This document shows positions 1 to 10,945 of a stretch of 64,000 nt of DNA, one piece after another. Location of the stretch: assembly GCA_021234155.1 (NCBI GenBank), contig JAJEKV010000032.1, positions 1 to 64,000 of the forward strand, read 5' to 3'. Every line of letters begins with the position of its first letter. Position 1 is the first letter of the stretch. Origin of the DNA: Isoetes taiwanensis (lineage: Eukaryota > Streptophyta > Lycopodiopsida > Isoetales > Isoetaceae). Under the pieces are notes generated by a model. That model saw only the letters and a list, made by a program, of their open reading frames with translations. It had not been told where the DNA came from and searched no databases. Both the position numbers and the translations under genes were made by a program.

Positions 1-1440
1 CCAATCTATGGTGTTTAGGAATGTGTAGGCTGTGAGGACCCGAGTTACTGAAGGCTTATTGATATGGGTGTTCTTGGTAGAAGCCGAGAGGTTTGTGCAT
101 TTGCCAGGTTTGTGAGGCTTGTCGATATTAGGGCAGATGGACGTGGCGTCAGCGAGGTGCACCAAACTGCGTGCATCGTCATCCTGTATAACAGACCATG
201 ACCTACACAAAGGGGTGTACCAGGAATATGAAATACCTCAATCAAATGTTGAGTCAAGCGAAATAGTGGTGTGTAAAACACAGTGGTGCGCTCTGCGAGT
301 GATGCGATATTGGCGATGAAGCTAGCACCCAAGCGGTGGGAATTACAGGCGGAAGGTCCGACAGGAAGGTGGCAAGCCTGGTGTCGTTCAATGACTTGCT
401 GTTTAGGCCAGCAGGGGCTTTCGGGAAAGTGAGCGTCAAGAAGGTCTGAGAGCGGGGCGCGGATCAGCGGGGCGATGGCAGAAGTGTAAAATCTTGAGAC
501 GCCATAGAGATGATGCTTGAGCGAAAGGGATGCAAAGCGGAAAAGCGAAAAGGAAATCCGAAACGGAGACGGCGGGAAGGAGGCAAAAAAGGTTTGTTTA
601 GGAAACGCCTGGCTGGGCGAAGAAGGCGTGAAATCAGAAACTGAGAACCGGTCGATGGTGCAGTGTCAAAAGATCACGAAGAAAGAATTGAGAGGCAAGG
701 CATTTCGCGATCTAAAACATGGGGAAAGAAATAAAACGAATTGGATGCGAGCGTGAATCGGATAAAGCGGCGAATGTGGTTTCAATTTGTGGAAAGAAGG
801 AATGGCATTCAATAAACCTTCGAAGTGGGATATCATTAAAGAAAGATGACCGAAGGTATTACCATGGCTAGATATCTGGCCGGAAGCGATTCACCGTTTA
901 GAAACAATGCCATTGCAAACCGTTGGCGATTTATTGTGATTGGTCCATTACGACAAGGAGTTCCTCGATTGGCTATAAGGCGAACCCGGGAGAAGCATCC
1001 GATGGCATCGGTATCGGTATGGTGAAAACTGGCGTGAGCGAATTGCACAATACCCACCGTGTCGAATTGGATCACTTAACAAAGATGAATTATGCGAGGA
1101 TCTCAAGCGTACTGGCACGTGGCATTCGCATGGGCCGGTGGTGGTGTGCGGGATGGCTGAACATCCCAGACCGAATAGGATGGAGGTGGTTACCCGCACC
1201 GGGATGGGAAGGGAACCTCTACCATCTCCTCCATCACCTCTGCTCGGAACAGGGAGGCGGGGTTTCCCTCTTAGGACTTAGTAGATGAGACTCTGAGCCC
1301 GTTTTTATATAGCGGCCGGTGCCCATAAGCTGGGAAATGGTGGGCCCTTTTAATAAAAAAATCCTCACTATAATATAATCTACAGCTGCTTTCTAGTCAC
1401 TTTACGTGGTGTGTGCTTCTTAGGCATCTACATTATTGTT
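1..1440. other. Unassigned GC-rich degenerate sequence
   Basis: No gene can be supported here. Short open frames overlap on both strands without recognisable motifs, and base composition is similar to the gypsy remnant to its right. By position, downstream of the minus-strand integrase, the 3' LTR of that element would be expected here. I could not find a match to the LTR at 7421-7919, so that LTR is lost, diverged, or outside the window. Confidence 0.4.
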
Positions 1441-1445
1441 GATGT

Positions 1446-2300
1446 TCACTTTACGTGTGATGAAATGCTTTGAAAACCATTAACCAATGTAGGTAATGGG
1501 GTGCCATCTAACTTTCCCCTAGTTGGAAGCGCTTGGTCTAACCACTTGAACAATTTGATAAAGGCCAAGCCAGCGAAACTTGAGTTACGGGAAAATTTTG
1601 TGTACGGATCATAAAGAAGAACAAAATCTCCTTCTTTGAATGTTTTTGTCTTCAAGCGTTTGTCATGTAAAGATTTTTTGCAACTGTTGTCCATGAAGAA
1701 CACGAATATAAGCATCCCTTGAGAGTTCATCATTGTTCTAATTGATGGGCAGTTCTTTGGCATTTGGTGGATTATGGCGGTAGCTTGGGTTGAAAGCGAT
1801 TGTTGGAAGGATGTATTCAAATGGCATAAAGCTTCGACCATAAACCAATTTAAAGGTGTGACCGGTGGCAATCTTGAAACAAGTATTGTAGGCCCAAAAC
1901 GATGGGAAGTTTTGTGCCAATTGTCGGGGGGCGTCACAAAATTTTCTTGAGAATGGTGACGAGTTTTGTTGGTGCTTTTCTGCCAACCCATTGCCTTGAG
2001 GATAGATGGGTGTGCTTTCTTGTATTGATGTATCGAGGAGATAATCCAGTAAAGCTCCTTGATAGTATGATTGATGAAATGAACACCACGGTCAACTGAC
2101 TCCATTCAGGTGGAAGGCGGAGAATCGTATTGATAATTTGGTGATTGAGGACTCGGTATTAGCTACGGCGGTGTTATGCGGGAAAGGGCACGCAGCTTCC
2201 ACGCCCATTTGGTGGCGTGGTCGGTGAGAACCAGAATGTATCGGACACGGAGGTATTACCCTACGCGGAGGGAGGATCTATAGGTCCCACAAAGTCCATT
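1446..2300 (-). pseudogene. Ty3/gypsy integrase, catalytic core and C-terminus, degenerate
   Basis: Integrase inserts retrotransposon cDNA into the genome. Reading leftwards on the minus strand, fragments resemble the integrase core: an ILVLTDHATKW segment near 2230-2260, then a DRGVHF/HTIKEL stretch, a KAHP segment, NKT, a WAYNTCFK-like segment and TGHTFKLVYG. The C-terminal part has KSLHDKRLKTKTFKEGDFVLLYD, typical of the region after the core in plant gypsy elements. The longest open piece is 1446-2105 (219 codons). Several frame changes are needed to follow the protein, so it is not functional as given. It is the last pol domain of the minus-strand element at 1.4-7.9 kb. Confidence 0.75.
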
Positions 2301-3290
2301 CCCATTTCTTGAAGGAAGTGGCGTGGCGTCAAGGAAGGCGTCCGGGCCATTGGGGCGTCCCCACCCGTACCAAAGCGTCACCGCGTCGGTGGTGAGCATC
2401 TTTGGCGTGGGGCCAATAATACCCGGCGAGGAAAGGATTTTTGCGTCTTGGTGTTGTCACCATGAAAATGACCTGCCAGAGCCCTTGATGAGCTTCTCGA
2501 ACAATATGTCTGGAACTTCATGAGGGTAGAACCACGGCGTGTCGAAGGATGGTGTCCTTACCCTTTGGTAAGATGTCAGGCACCATGGTGTAGTCGGACC
2601 TCTGGGAGAAATTGATGGCGTGACGGGGTTATTGTGGCGGGGAAGGCGTCTAGTCTTACGGTGGAAGAGCACACAATGAGGAGGAGTGCTATTTGAAAAT
2701 CCATGGAACCAATGTGGTGTTACTTGCGTGACTAAAAAGTTGAGCATCGGGGAAAGGCGTCGCGAACCACTGTTCTTGGGATCATCCGTGTGGATCGTGA
2801 AAGATAATCCGGAACAACATGAGATTTTTGCCTTATGAGCGATTTCAAAGAACCAAATTCTTGGGAAAAGAAAGGACCTTGCAATGCGGCCCGCAATGCG
2901 TGGACTTGTTGATCAAATAGAGGAGTGCTTGGTGGTCCACAAAAGAACTTGATTTGGCCTTAAAGGGTAATGGCCAGGCGTTGGACCGCGAGAAAATGAG
3001 ACCCAAAGCTTCACGCTCGGGTAAGCGAGAATAGTTTGCGCTCGTGAGCGGTGAGTTTTCGGTGGCGTAGCGATTTCATTTTGTCGGTGTCGCATCATAT
3101 TCTTGAAAAAGCGGCTCGATAGCAGAGACATCGACATGAGACATGAAAGGAGCTTGTCCCATTGAGGAGGAACAGAGCAGGTGCACAGTAGCAAAAGCCG
3201 GTATTTGGAAGCGACTTCCGCACGGAATTCAAGCCGGTGGATTAAATCACCAAATGAGTTTATGAATGGGATACGCAATGTTGCAGATCC
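2301..3290 (-). pseudogene. Ty3/gypsy RNase H to integrase N-terminus region, degenerate
   Basis: This lies between recognisable RT (upstream on the minus strand) and the integrase core, where RNase H and the zinc-binding HHCC module should be. Fragmentary minus-strand frames occur at 2457-2747 and 2913-3278. The second contains pieces compatible with the RT connection/RNase H segment, but no complete catalytic set is readable. Identification rests mainly on position in the element. Confidence 0.45.
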
Positions 3291-3494
3291 AATTATGAAG
3301 GTGGAGTAATAATTGGCTTTTCAGGGAAGGGCGTGTCTCTTTGATATTGGTGGTGCTTGAGCCTTGAGCACACAAGCCCGATTTTGGCGAGGATCGGTGG
3401 TGATTCACCTTCTTGGACAACATGGCCTAGCGAGAACACCCGAAGTGGCGCCAAAGGTGCATTTCTCGGGGATTGAGACTAATCTTAGGACTCA

Positions 3495-4014
3495 TCATTT
3501 CTGGAAGGAAGAGTTCCAATTTATCAAATGGTCAGCCACCATGGAGCGTAGGCGAGAGAAGTCATCTTGAAAAATTTGCAAGAAGGGATTTTCCTTCATG
3601 AAATCATGAAAAGCGAGAGCATGATCGTTGAAGCGTGGAAAAAGTTGGATAATCCAAAGGAACCACCTTGCAGGCAAAAGTGCCTCGCAGGGGTGGTGAA
3701 AGTGGTCTTGAGTTGTCAGATTCTTTGATGGAGATCTGATTGTAGCGAGGAAAAAACCATCCATAAAGGGTACATCTCATGGCGGCCACTTCTTCGAACA
3801 CAGTGCGTGAAGGGAAGTGGAAAATGATCACGCTCAGGTGGCACGATTGAGTTCCAGATATAGTCCACCTGAGGCGGATCTTACCATTGTGCTTAAGCAG
3901 CAAGCGATGGGGCTCACCCATTGAGAATGTTTTGACCTCATAGATCAAACCTGCAGCAAGGAGTTTGTCAATTTCGCCTTGGCCCGCGATCACGGTAATT
4001 AGGGTTGAGCACAT
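3495..4014 (-). pseudogene. Ty3/gypsy reverse transcriptase, degenerate
   Basis: Reverse transcriptase copies element RNA to cDNA. The minus-strand frame 3604-4014 shows the start of a gypsy RT: EIDKLLAAGLIYEV, a KHNGKIRLR segment (family consensus VPKKNGKIRxCVDYR), HFPSRTVFEEVA, then a YNQISI-like segment (family DGFSGYNQI). The overlapping frame 3495-3764 carries the following part, ending in an IFQDDFSRLRS segment where the YxDD catalytic box is expected. At least one frameshift separates the two frames, and the second-domain aspartates are altered. This is a dead copy. Confidence 0.8.
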
Positions 4015-4599
4015 GCATGTCGTTTGCTACGGTCGTGCATCAGTTGGTAGGAATGGTGAGTTCCCAAGCTTTTGTTGATGCGAAGATCTTTGTAACTCCG
4101 GGCGAAAATGTGTTTTGAATTTTTTTGAGCAAGCGTGGCCAGCCTGATACGATAAGGGGCGGAAGATTTGCGGCTCAATGCAGACGGGTTGTTGATTGTT
4201 GCCAACGTCCACAATCTCAACCACGAGTACGAATATGGGGTATTACTTGATTATCACGGACAATGTGTGCAGGAGGTTGGAACATAACGCCCGCGTGGCG
4301 CGTTGCGTGGTGAAAAGAGGTTGCTTTCGGTGTCATCTAGCGTTGATTGCTTCATGGCAGCGTGTACATCAGCGGAGTGGCGGAGGTTCGACATCACGAA
4401 AAGTGATCAACTCGTTGGATTGATTGCAAGGGCGGGTAGGGGGTCAAGCAAGGCAGCCACGGCAGGGTCACGATCAGAGTCATTTCTCCCCAGGATCAGC
4501 ATATTCGGGTAGGATGGCTGAAGGCATCCTCGCGGTGGAGCACGAACTTGATAAATAATGCAGGCTTCAGCCGGGAATGCAGTGTAATGCGAGAGAAGG

Positions 4600-5010
4600 T
4601 TAGACATTGTCTTGAGAAATGATCACCTGCTGTTTGCAAGTCCATAGTGGCATTGAGATGACCATATTGATGACTAAGCGGTTAGTGGCCCAATAATGGA
4701 TACTCTTGCCTCGGGCGGAGAAAAGGTCGCCTACCAAGCATTTCATAGTCACCGGATCTTAGCCCGACTTTCCAAGCGCCTAAAATTCCATGGGAAAAGC
4801 GGAGATCACCAATGTTGATGTGAAGAATAGGTGTGGCCTTATGAAGGTCTTGTGATATGGCCCATAGCCAATTTGATGTCATATGGGACCTGAAAAAGGT
4901 TGTGTGATGCCCATTTGTTTGCTTGAGAGTTTATCCGTGATGAGATTGACTGCGCTACCTCCATGTTTTTGAACATGGTTGACTTGCTGATTTCCCAGTG
5001 GCATGGGCCG
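4600..5010 (-). pseudogene. Ty3/gypsy protease region, degenerate
   Basis: Minus-strand frames read GGSAVNLITDKLS near 4920-4990, resembling the flap and active-site neighbourhood of a retroviral-type aspartic protease (family D-S/T-G followed by a hydrophobic run). This is followed by segments like LHINIGDLRF and LGRRPFLR at 4682-4882, the conserved ILGRPFL box just before RT. The catalytic Asp itself is not readable. Position between gag and RT supports the assignment. Confidence 0.5.
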
Positions 5011-5660
5011 TGGGTGTAGGGTAGTAAGCATTTAACTAAAGCGGTTGGGAATTAGTGGCTGGTCTTGAAGGCGGGGCGAGTTTTAAAATGGTTGCCAAGC
5101 AAAATTTGGATCTTGGCGAGCTCCTCTTGAGTTAGGAGGGACATGAGAAAAGGATCTGCTTTGGATTTCCAGTGCGGGCAAGTGCGTGGCGGGGGGAAGC
5201 GGCAACTTCTGAAGTAAGTCAACCTCGGTGCAATATTGGGATATGTGAGGCGTGGAGGTTGAGATGTTGAGGGTATCTTGTCTTTGTTGAGCTCTAGTGG
5301 TGGCATGAACATTTGCCAATAATGTCGGCCGGCCGACTTGCATGAGATTCAAAAATGCTTTGGCGAACTTTGGGCATGACATTTTGGCATGAGCTTTTCA
5401 AAGTCCGGGTGCAAAGTGAACCTTTTTTCGATCCTCATGAGGAATGGTGTCATCGCTTGCAAAGGCAGGTTGCGTGTCCCACGAATAATAGTCAAGGGAC
5501 GTGATGCCTTGCAGCAGGGGCGGAAACTAGACCAACCCAATTTGACTGGTATCTTGGAGGATTAAGTGCTGAAAAATTTCCTCTGGGCTTGTTGATCCGG
5601 CGAGGTTGATTTGCTGGAGCGGGTTGATAAGCGTGATTGCCTGAAGGCCTCTTGGTGGCT
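5011..5660 (-). pseudogene. gag-pol linker of the minus-strand gypsy element
   Basis: Overlapping minus-strand frames at 5052-5312, 5083-5382 and 5349-5540 show no motif I can name. They lie between the gag zinc knuckles and the protease remnant and are probably the gag C-terminus/linker. Pro and Ser are common. Confidence 0.35.
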
Positions 5661-7008
5661 CTAACCGGCTGAGTCGACCTTGGGCGCCATTAGCGAGCGA
5701 GTTGTTGCCGTGAGGCGGACCGATGTGGTCTGATTTGTTACCCGAAGTTGTACACGAACTGTGGAAGTTGAGGACATGCCGTGGTGGTGGTATGACCCCA
5801 TTCTTGATACAGTGATAACACGAGCTTTAGAAAGGATCAAGGGAGGCGTTTGGTTTGATCCCTGTGGTTGGTCCTGTTGCTGATAGAGTTGTGCGGGCTG
5901 CACCTGAAGAGGTGGTGCCGCGATAGTCGATTATTCTTGAGGTGGTTTGCACTTGATAAACCATTTTGTTGCGGAACGGTGTGGGATGAGTGCGAGTGCA
6001 CTTCGCGGCATGATTGCACATGTTGCATCGCTTGCAATGGTGAGGCCATTGGTGGGAGTTACACTCATTGGCCAAATGGCCTTGGTATTTGCAAATATGG
6101 CACGTTTGGCTACTGATTGTGGATGGCGTGTTGGAGGAGACGGCCGTTTGTGGAACCATGGCGGGTGGAATGAATGGGAGCTCTTGAAGAGCCACGCCTG
6201 GGGGAGGAAACATTGATGGAGTGATTGACAAGATTCGATAGCCTGCTCCAAAGTTTTGGGCCAGCGGTATTGATCATGAGTCGAATAAGCGGGAGGAAGT
6301 CCTTGGAGAAACCGGACCAAAATGGCTCGCGTGTAGGGTACTCCTTGAGCTTACTTAGCGAATGTGAAGTCGATCCTTAAAATCCGGGGCGGGAACTCAG
6401 GTGGGCTCTTGTTGAAGTTCATTGAGTTGCTTGAGATGAAGTTGATCATCATCCGTGGTCCAAGTAATGAGACGTAAAAGCAGTTCGCATTCCGGACCGA
6501 TCTTGTTTCAATGGCTTTTGTTGGACATGAGCCATTGATGAGGAGAGCCACGCGGTGTGGTGGAAAAAGATGTGGAATTTCAGTTGAGGTTGCGCCGTGA
6601 CCATTTAGGACGGCTAGAGCCTCAAATTCTTCCATGGGGGCCTGAGCACTTTGGTCTAACGGTTTGCCTTCGTTGTTGCCAAAGGTGGGATAAGTCGGTT
6701 CCGAAGTCGAAAAGGTAGATGTGAAAGTCTTGGGCTGGGCAGAAATCCAGTATAGTGAGGATATTGAGGTTGAGGTGGATGTGGCATTGTGCACGGCCGG
6801 ACCACGATGAAGGGGTGACTGCGGTTGGAGCCATTTGGAGCATTGGTTTTGAGATCTCAGAAGGTTGTAAGCGGGAAGAAGCGGGGGAAACGAAAGGGAA
6901 AGGATATTCAGGTAGGCGCCAAGGAGACATGTGGATAGCCGTGCCCTGGGGGAGATGATGGTTCTGAAAGGAAGAGGCGTATGGCCGAAGAATGATGGAT
7001 GTAGGCAT
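5661..7008 (-). pseudogene. Ty3/gypsy gag (capsid-like region and zinc knuckles), degenerate
   Basis: Gag packages element RNA. On the minus strand, 5827-6231 contains a CHICKYQGHLANEC zinc knuckle (C-x2-C-x4-H-x4-C), then a second cysteine cluster HCKRCNMCNHAAKC. Upstream frames 5931-6320 (RFLQGLPPAYSTHDQ, then TLEQAIE) and 6351-6794 (GPRMMINFISS) fit the capsid-like domain. A Pro/Ser/Gln-rich stretch lies upstream to about 7008. The protein needs several frame changes. Order and spacing relative to the LTR at 7421-7919 fit one element read right to left. Confidence 0.65.
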
Positions 7009-7420
7009 GTTGAGGGTGTGTGAAAGTACGGTTGAGAAGGTTGAGCACGATAAGGCTCCCCCGATAGTGATGAGGGAGGCGAGGTTGTGACAATGTTTGC
7101 AGCTTGGGGGAGGCGGGACCAGCCGACACGCAGGGGGTGGGTCGTGAGCCCTAGGCCAGAAGATGGCCTCCCTCTATGTCATAAGCAAGATCCATACATG
7201 TCGTAACCGGTTCCCCGACGACGATGGCGCCCAAAGCGAAAGAGCGCTCGGTGGAAAGGAGTTCTTCTTGGCGGAAATTACTTGGACAGACATGGCGGCG
7301 AGAAGAAAGTAGGATAAAATCGGAACCCGCGAGCGGCGGTGTTTTGGGGTCCTGGTTCGAACTCCCGGAAGACAGCCCTGCGGAGGGCGTGTGGATCTAC
7401 CGTGAGATCCACGGGGACTA
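7009..7420 (-). other. Untranslated leader of the minus-strand gypsy element
   Basis: This joins the putative LTR end at 7421 to gag. No long minus-strand frame is present. It contains a short perfect inverted repeat GTGGATCT-n6-AGATCCAC at 7391-7412, next to the LTR edge. The segment complementary to about 7211-7230 reads GGGCGCCATCGTCGTCGGGG, similar to the tRNA-Asp-type primer site of some plant gypsy elements, but it lies about 190 bp from the LTR edge, so its role is unclear. Confidence 0.4.
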
Positions 7421-7919
7421 TGTCACGGGGATTTTTTCAAAAGAGAAGAAAAGAAGCGAGAACAAAATGAGAGAAAGATAATAAGCTTCCTTGATATCAA
7501 TGATGAAAATACATGAGCTCCCAATAGAGAGAAAACCAAAGGAGACAAGACTCAAAACTCATCTAAAAACTTATGTGCTAACTCTACTCATATATATAGT
7601 ACAATGGCCTTGGGCCCAATATAGACACTCGACCGATTTGGGTTGGACTCACGGAAGGAGGCCCGATTTCTGTGTGAATGTTGGCGGTGCCTCTTGAAGT
7701 GCCTAGAATCACGCCGACGCCGACATTTGGCGGTGGCGGTCATCACTTGTCTGAGCGGCGCCTCTTGTTGGCGACCCACGGGCTTTGATTTGCGTGGGTT
7801 TCTTTGCTTGGTCTTCTGCCCGGAGCCTTGGATGTCGACCCAGGGAATCGAGGATCCTTGAGCTTGACCCGTGCATGGTATGCATGAATAGTCACGCACT
7901 GGGAGGCACAGGACTAACA
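7421..7919 (-). repeat. Putative LTR of the minus-strand gypsy element
   Basis: Read on the minus strand it begins TGTTAGTCCTGTGCC and ends CCCCGTGACA, giving TG...CA termini over 499 bp. Inside, a TATATATGAGTAG TATA-like segment (complement of about 7580-7600) is followed by a T-rich run with CTCATTTTGTTCTCGC near the 3' end, the usual layout of promoter and polyadenylation signals. No second copy was seen, so the boundaries are proposed from termini and position only. Confidence 0.5.
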
Positions 7920-8870
7920 CTTGAACACAAGATCTCTGGACAGAGGAGGCCTATCGTGAGAGGTCTTTGGGTGGTACGGTCCCCTGGGATCTTCACGTAA
8001 TCCCTTGAAATATGTAAGTTCATTTGCGGAACTCAATGACATTTAGGCACTAAAATAATAGTTGGAAAGACTTCGGCCCAACGCGATCTAGATAGCGTAG
8101 AAGGGGGTGATTAGTCAACAATGGTTGGAGGCCATTGGAATGTATGGGAGAACAAGTCCAAAAGAGGGTAGGCTAGCATCAATTTGGTGAGGGCGTGTGG
8201 CGTATGAGATAACTATTCATAGCCATATAGGCGGTGAAGTTTGGTACAAAATGATACCAAGGTTTGTACCCAACACAAGGACTCACTACGTATTACTGAG
8301 TATGTGTCATGATCTAGGGGAAGTGATCCATAAAAGGAACAGGACCAATGACAAGGAATATTGAAGGGTGGTAGGATCAAAGGAATCCAAACCGAGGGTC
8401 TAGAGGGGTGCTGCATGGCAGTCCCTAGTCGGTTGGACGACAAAGAGATCCTTTCTCTGGGAACTGAGACGAGTCAAGGTTTAGACACTAGCGAGAGGCA
8501 ACGTTAATTAGAATTATGTTTATAAAACATTACTTGTATAACGTCGAATAACATATGAATGTAGTATGGGTTGAACCATGGCAAGGCCCGAAGAAATTGT
8601 GTTATCAAGGCATCTACAAAAGGAAAAATATAGGTTGAGGAACGCCGATAACTGGACATTATTATCGTCGCTTAAGGAATATCTAAGGATATAGCACATG
8701 CTGCTATTCTAGAGAGTTGCCCTGTCATTGTTAATTAAATTCCGGAATTAGTCCCACCAAGTGATTTGATGTTATCATAACAAGTTGGCCGGACTTGCTA
8801 GATTACGTTGTTTCATTTGGTCGGTTTATTTCTAGGGGATACTAGCTTTATGTATGGTTAACAGTTATCC
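7920..8870. other. Noncoding interval
   Basis: No gene, repeat or transposon terminus was recognised. Open frames are short and lack motifs. Confidence 0.5.
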
Positions 8871-8875
8871 GATCG

Positions 8876-8990
8876 ACTATGGCAGAGAGAGGTTGACTCC
8901 CGTGGCTATGGCAAGACTGCTTACTCTGGCGGCTATGGCAAGAGAGCTTGCTCCGGTGGCTATGGCGAAAAGAGCTTGCTTCGGTGGAGT
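8876..8990. repeat. Minisatellite, about 30-bp units
   Basis: At least three and a half imperfect copies of a GGCTATGGCAAGA...GCTT unit lie head to tail, varying by substitutions and small indels (GGCTATGGCAAGACTGCTT, GGCTATGGCAAGAGAGCTT, GGCTATGGCGAAAAGAGCTT). No open frame suggests a coding role. Confidence 0.7.
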
Positions 8991-9089
8991 TGTTGCATCC
9001 ACAACGTGGATCCATAGAAGGTAGTCTTCTAATTTAAATAGAAAACAAAGCCACTATAAATAAAATGAGAACTATTATATTCGTCGATA

Positions 9090-9500
9090 GAGGAACTTAG
9101 CCCATTGTTAAAGGGGGTTAACTTGGTTGTAGGAGGTCAAGGGTTCAATCCCACAATATGCCCCTTTCTTTTAAAAAGAGTTGTGGTCTAGAAATAAAAC
9201 ATTACATATATATAAGAATGTTTATAAAATATAAATATTTCATAAAAAGAAAGTTGGCTCATTGGTAAAGGTGTTGGCTCAGGTGCGAAAGGTTAGGGGT
9301 TGAATCCCAGGATGTGGATGTTTAACTAGGCAAAACAGATTATAGATGTGTATAACAAAAGGGAGAGAACATTATATCCTACTTTAAGAGAGTTGGCAAA
9401 ATGGAAAGACTGTTGGGTTAGAAGTGGGAGGTCATGGGTTCGAAACAAGGGGGGAAAAGAAGAGAAAATTTATTATTATTATTATTATTTTTTATATAAA
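9090..9500 (+). mobile_element. Cluster of three tRNA-derived SINE-like heads
   Basis: Three successive units about 145 bp apart each have RNA polymerase III box A- and box B-like sequences in the same orientation. Unit 1: TTAGCCCATTGTTAAAGG at about 9097-9114 and GGTTCAATCCC at 9142-9152. Unit 2: GTTGGCTCATTGGTAAAGG at about 9253-9271 and GGTTGAATCCC at 9298-9308. Unit 3: GTTGGCAAAATGGAAAGAC at about 9392-9410 and GGTTCGAAAC at 9437-9446. Box spacing is as in tRNA-derived SINEs. The last unit runs into a TTA-rich simple tail at about 9467-9500. None folds as a proper tRNA gene with an acceptor stem, so they are read as SINE remnants. Confidence 0.55.
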
Positions 9501-9768
9501 GGTGGCGGGCACCCCCTACCTCGATGTCGCCACCGTCGCCAGCAACACCCGGGTACCCCCTGCCCGCCACTTAGGGTTAGGGTTTTGCACCGGGTACACT
9601 CCTCTTAATTACACTTAAACCACATTAAATCAATCATGACGACATCTACTACACCGCCCAAATCTCATACTACTCCAAAAAAATCCTCACTCACTAGCTA
9701 ACGATCTAACGAGTTAGTATGTGGCCAGTGCAATGGTTTGGCTTCCCAGAACCATGCTCTGATACCAC
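9501..9768 (-). mobile_element. PBS and leader start of a gypsy element (minus strand)
   Basis: This is the reverse complement of a sequence homologous to 29156-29460, the leader of the plus-strand chromovirus. Directly next to the LTR edge is the complement of TGGTATCAGAGC (about 9756-9767), the initiator-Met tRNA primer site used by many plant LTR elements. The leader carries a CCCTAACCCTAA motif and a GGCGG/GTACCC-rich module. Homology stops near 9500, where an A/T-rich simple repeat joins it to the SINE cluster. The rest of this element is absent or is not the gypsy remnant further left, whose RT and LTR are unlike it. Confidence 0.7.
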
Positions 9769-10769
9769 TGTGACGCTCCCTGAACATATACGACCCCCGG
9801 CCTTATACATACGGGGACTTTCCCCTCCCATGGCGACCATATCGCCCGCGGCGAGAGCCCCTGTCTATCCCGGGCCATCTATAGAGAGATGCGAGTGAAG
9901 GACTCACCGGAGGTGTCATTCGCCCACGCCCGATTGGGACTCCTACGTCGCAGAAGCGTGAATACATGTTAGCAAACAGCACAAATATATATATAAATAA
10001 CCACCACGAAGGGTGGAACATCCATCCAAATACCAACGGCAAAGAATATGCATCTAACCCTAAGGAAACACCCCAAACCCCAGGTTCTACCCCGGTTCAG
10101 ACTCCTGTGAGGATAGACTGACGGCTCGGTCTCAAGAGATCAGCAGACAGAGGTATAACCTGGCGTTGGCTGGCATAGAACATCGGCTAGGGTTGTCCAC
10201 TCCATCCGCCCCTCCTGTGCACACTTTGCAGATGAGTCGAATCATGCTATGGGATCACTATAGCCTTCCAGACACGCAGACTCAAGGTATCACCCTACGA
10301 GCCTACTACACGGTTCATGAAGCCCCGTCCGATGAGGCAGGTCGGGGAGACGTCCCCTTCCAGGATCACAGGGTTCCATGGGTGAGCTAGAAAATACGTG
10401 CCGCATCAGCGACCCCTGCATCTGTACCCGACTTACTCACCCTAAATCTACTCAAAACAAGGTTGCGTATTAAACGGGAGCAAATCATCAAAACGGGAGC
10501 AAAAGGAATATTCCTCAAAGATTCCCTTTTTTTCCAAAAAAAGAGCTAAAATGAGGTAAAAATTTTATTTTGGTCATAAAATTGCATTTTGACCCCCCCA
10601 AAATCACTCATTTTTTTATGCAAAGAGAAAATTGACTATGTCAAAATGACACTTTTCCTAACAGTTAGAATTTACCTGAAGTGTGTTTTTAGAAAAAACA
10701 TCTAATTTAAGTGTACGCCCTACACAACATTTTGTTAGCTTGGATTGTATTCCAGAAAAGGTACTTTTA

Positions 10770-10945
10770 GGTTATAATGAGTTATTTTTTTAATGATATA
10801 ATATTTCAAAGTTCCAAAATTATATTCCGGAATACATTTTTGCTATTTGAGGATAACAGAAGTGTATTCCAGAATACACTTTTGCTTTTCTTAAAAGTCA
10901 AAGTGTATTCCAGAATACACTTTTGGTTTTGCTCGAAATCCAAAG
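10770..10945. repeat. Palindromic GTATTCC-GGAATAC motif cluster
   Basis: The palindrome AGTGTATTCCAGAATACACTTTTG occurs twice, about 50 bp apart (about 10861-10884 and 10900-10923), with partial copies at 10747 and 10826. More copies occur in the same element at 12763 (GTATTCCGGAGTACACTTTTG) and 13112-13148 (TGTATTCCGGAATACACTTTG and TATTTCGGAATACG). Each is a short inverted repeat followed by TTTTG or TTTG. Confidence 0.6.

Noticed and set aside
1446-9768. Joining the left gypsy remnant with the 1.6-kb LTR at 9769-16342 as one element
   Set aside because: The RT sequence belongs to a different gypsy group from the chromovirus that shares this LTR, and a separate TG...CA LTR candidate lies at 7421-7919.
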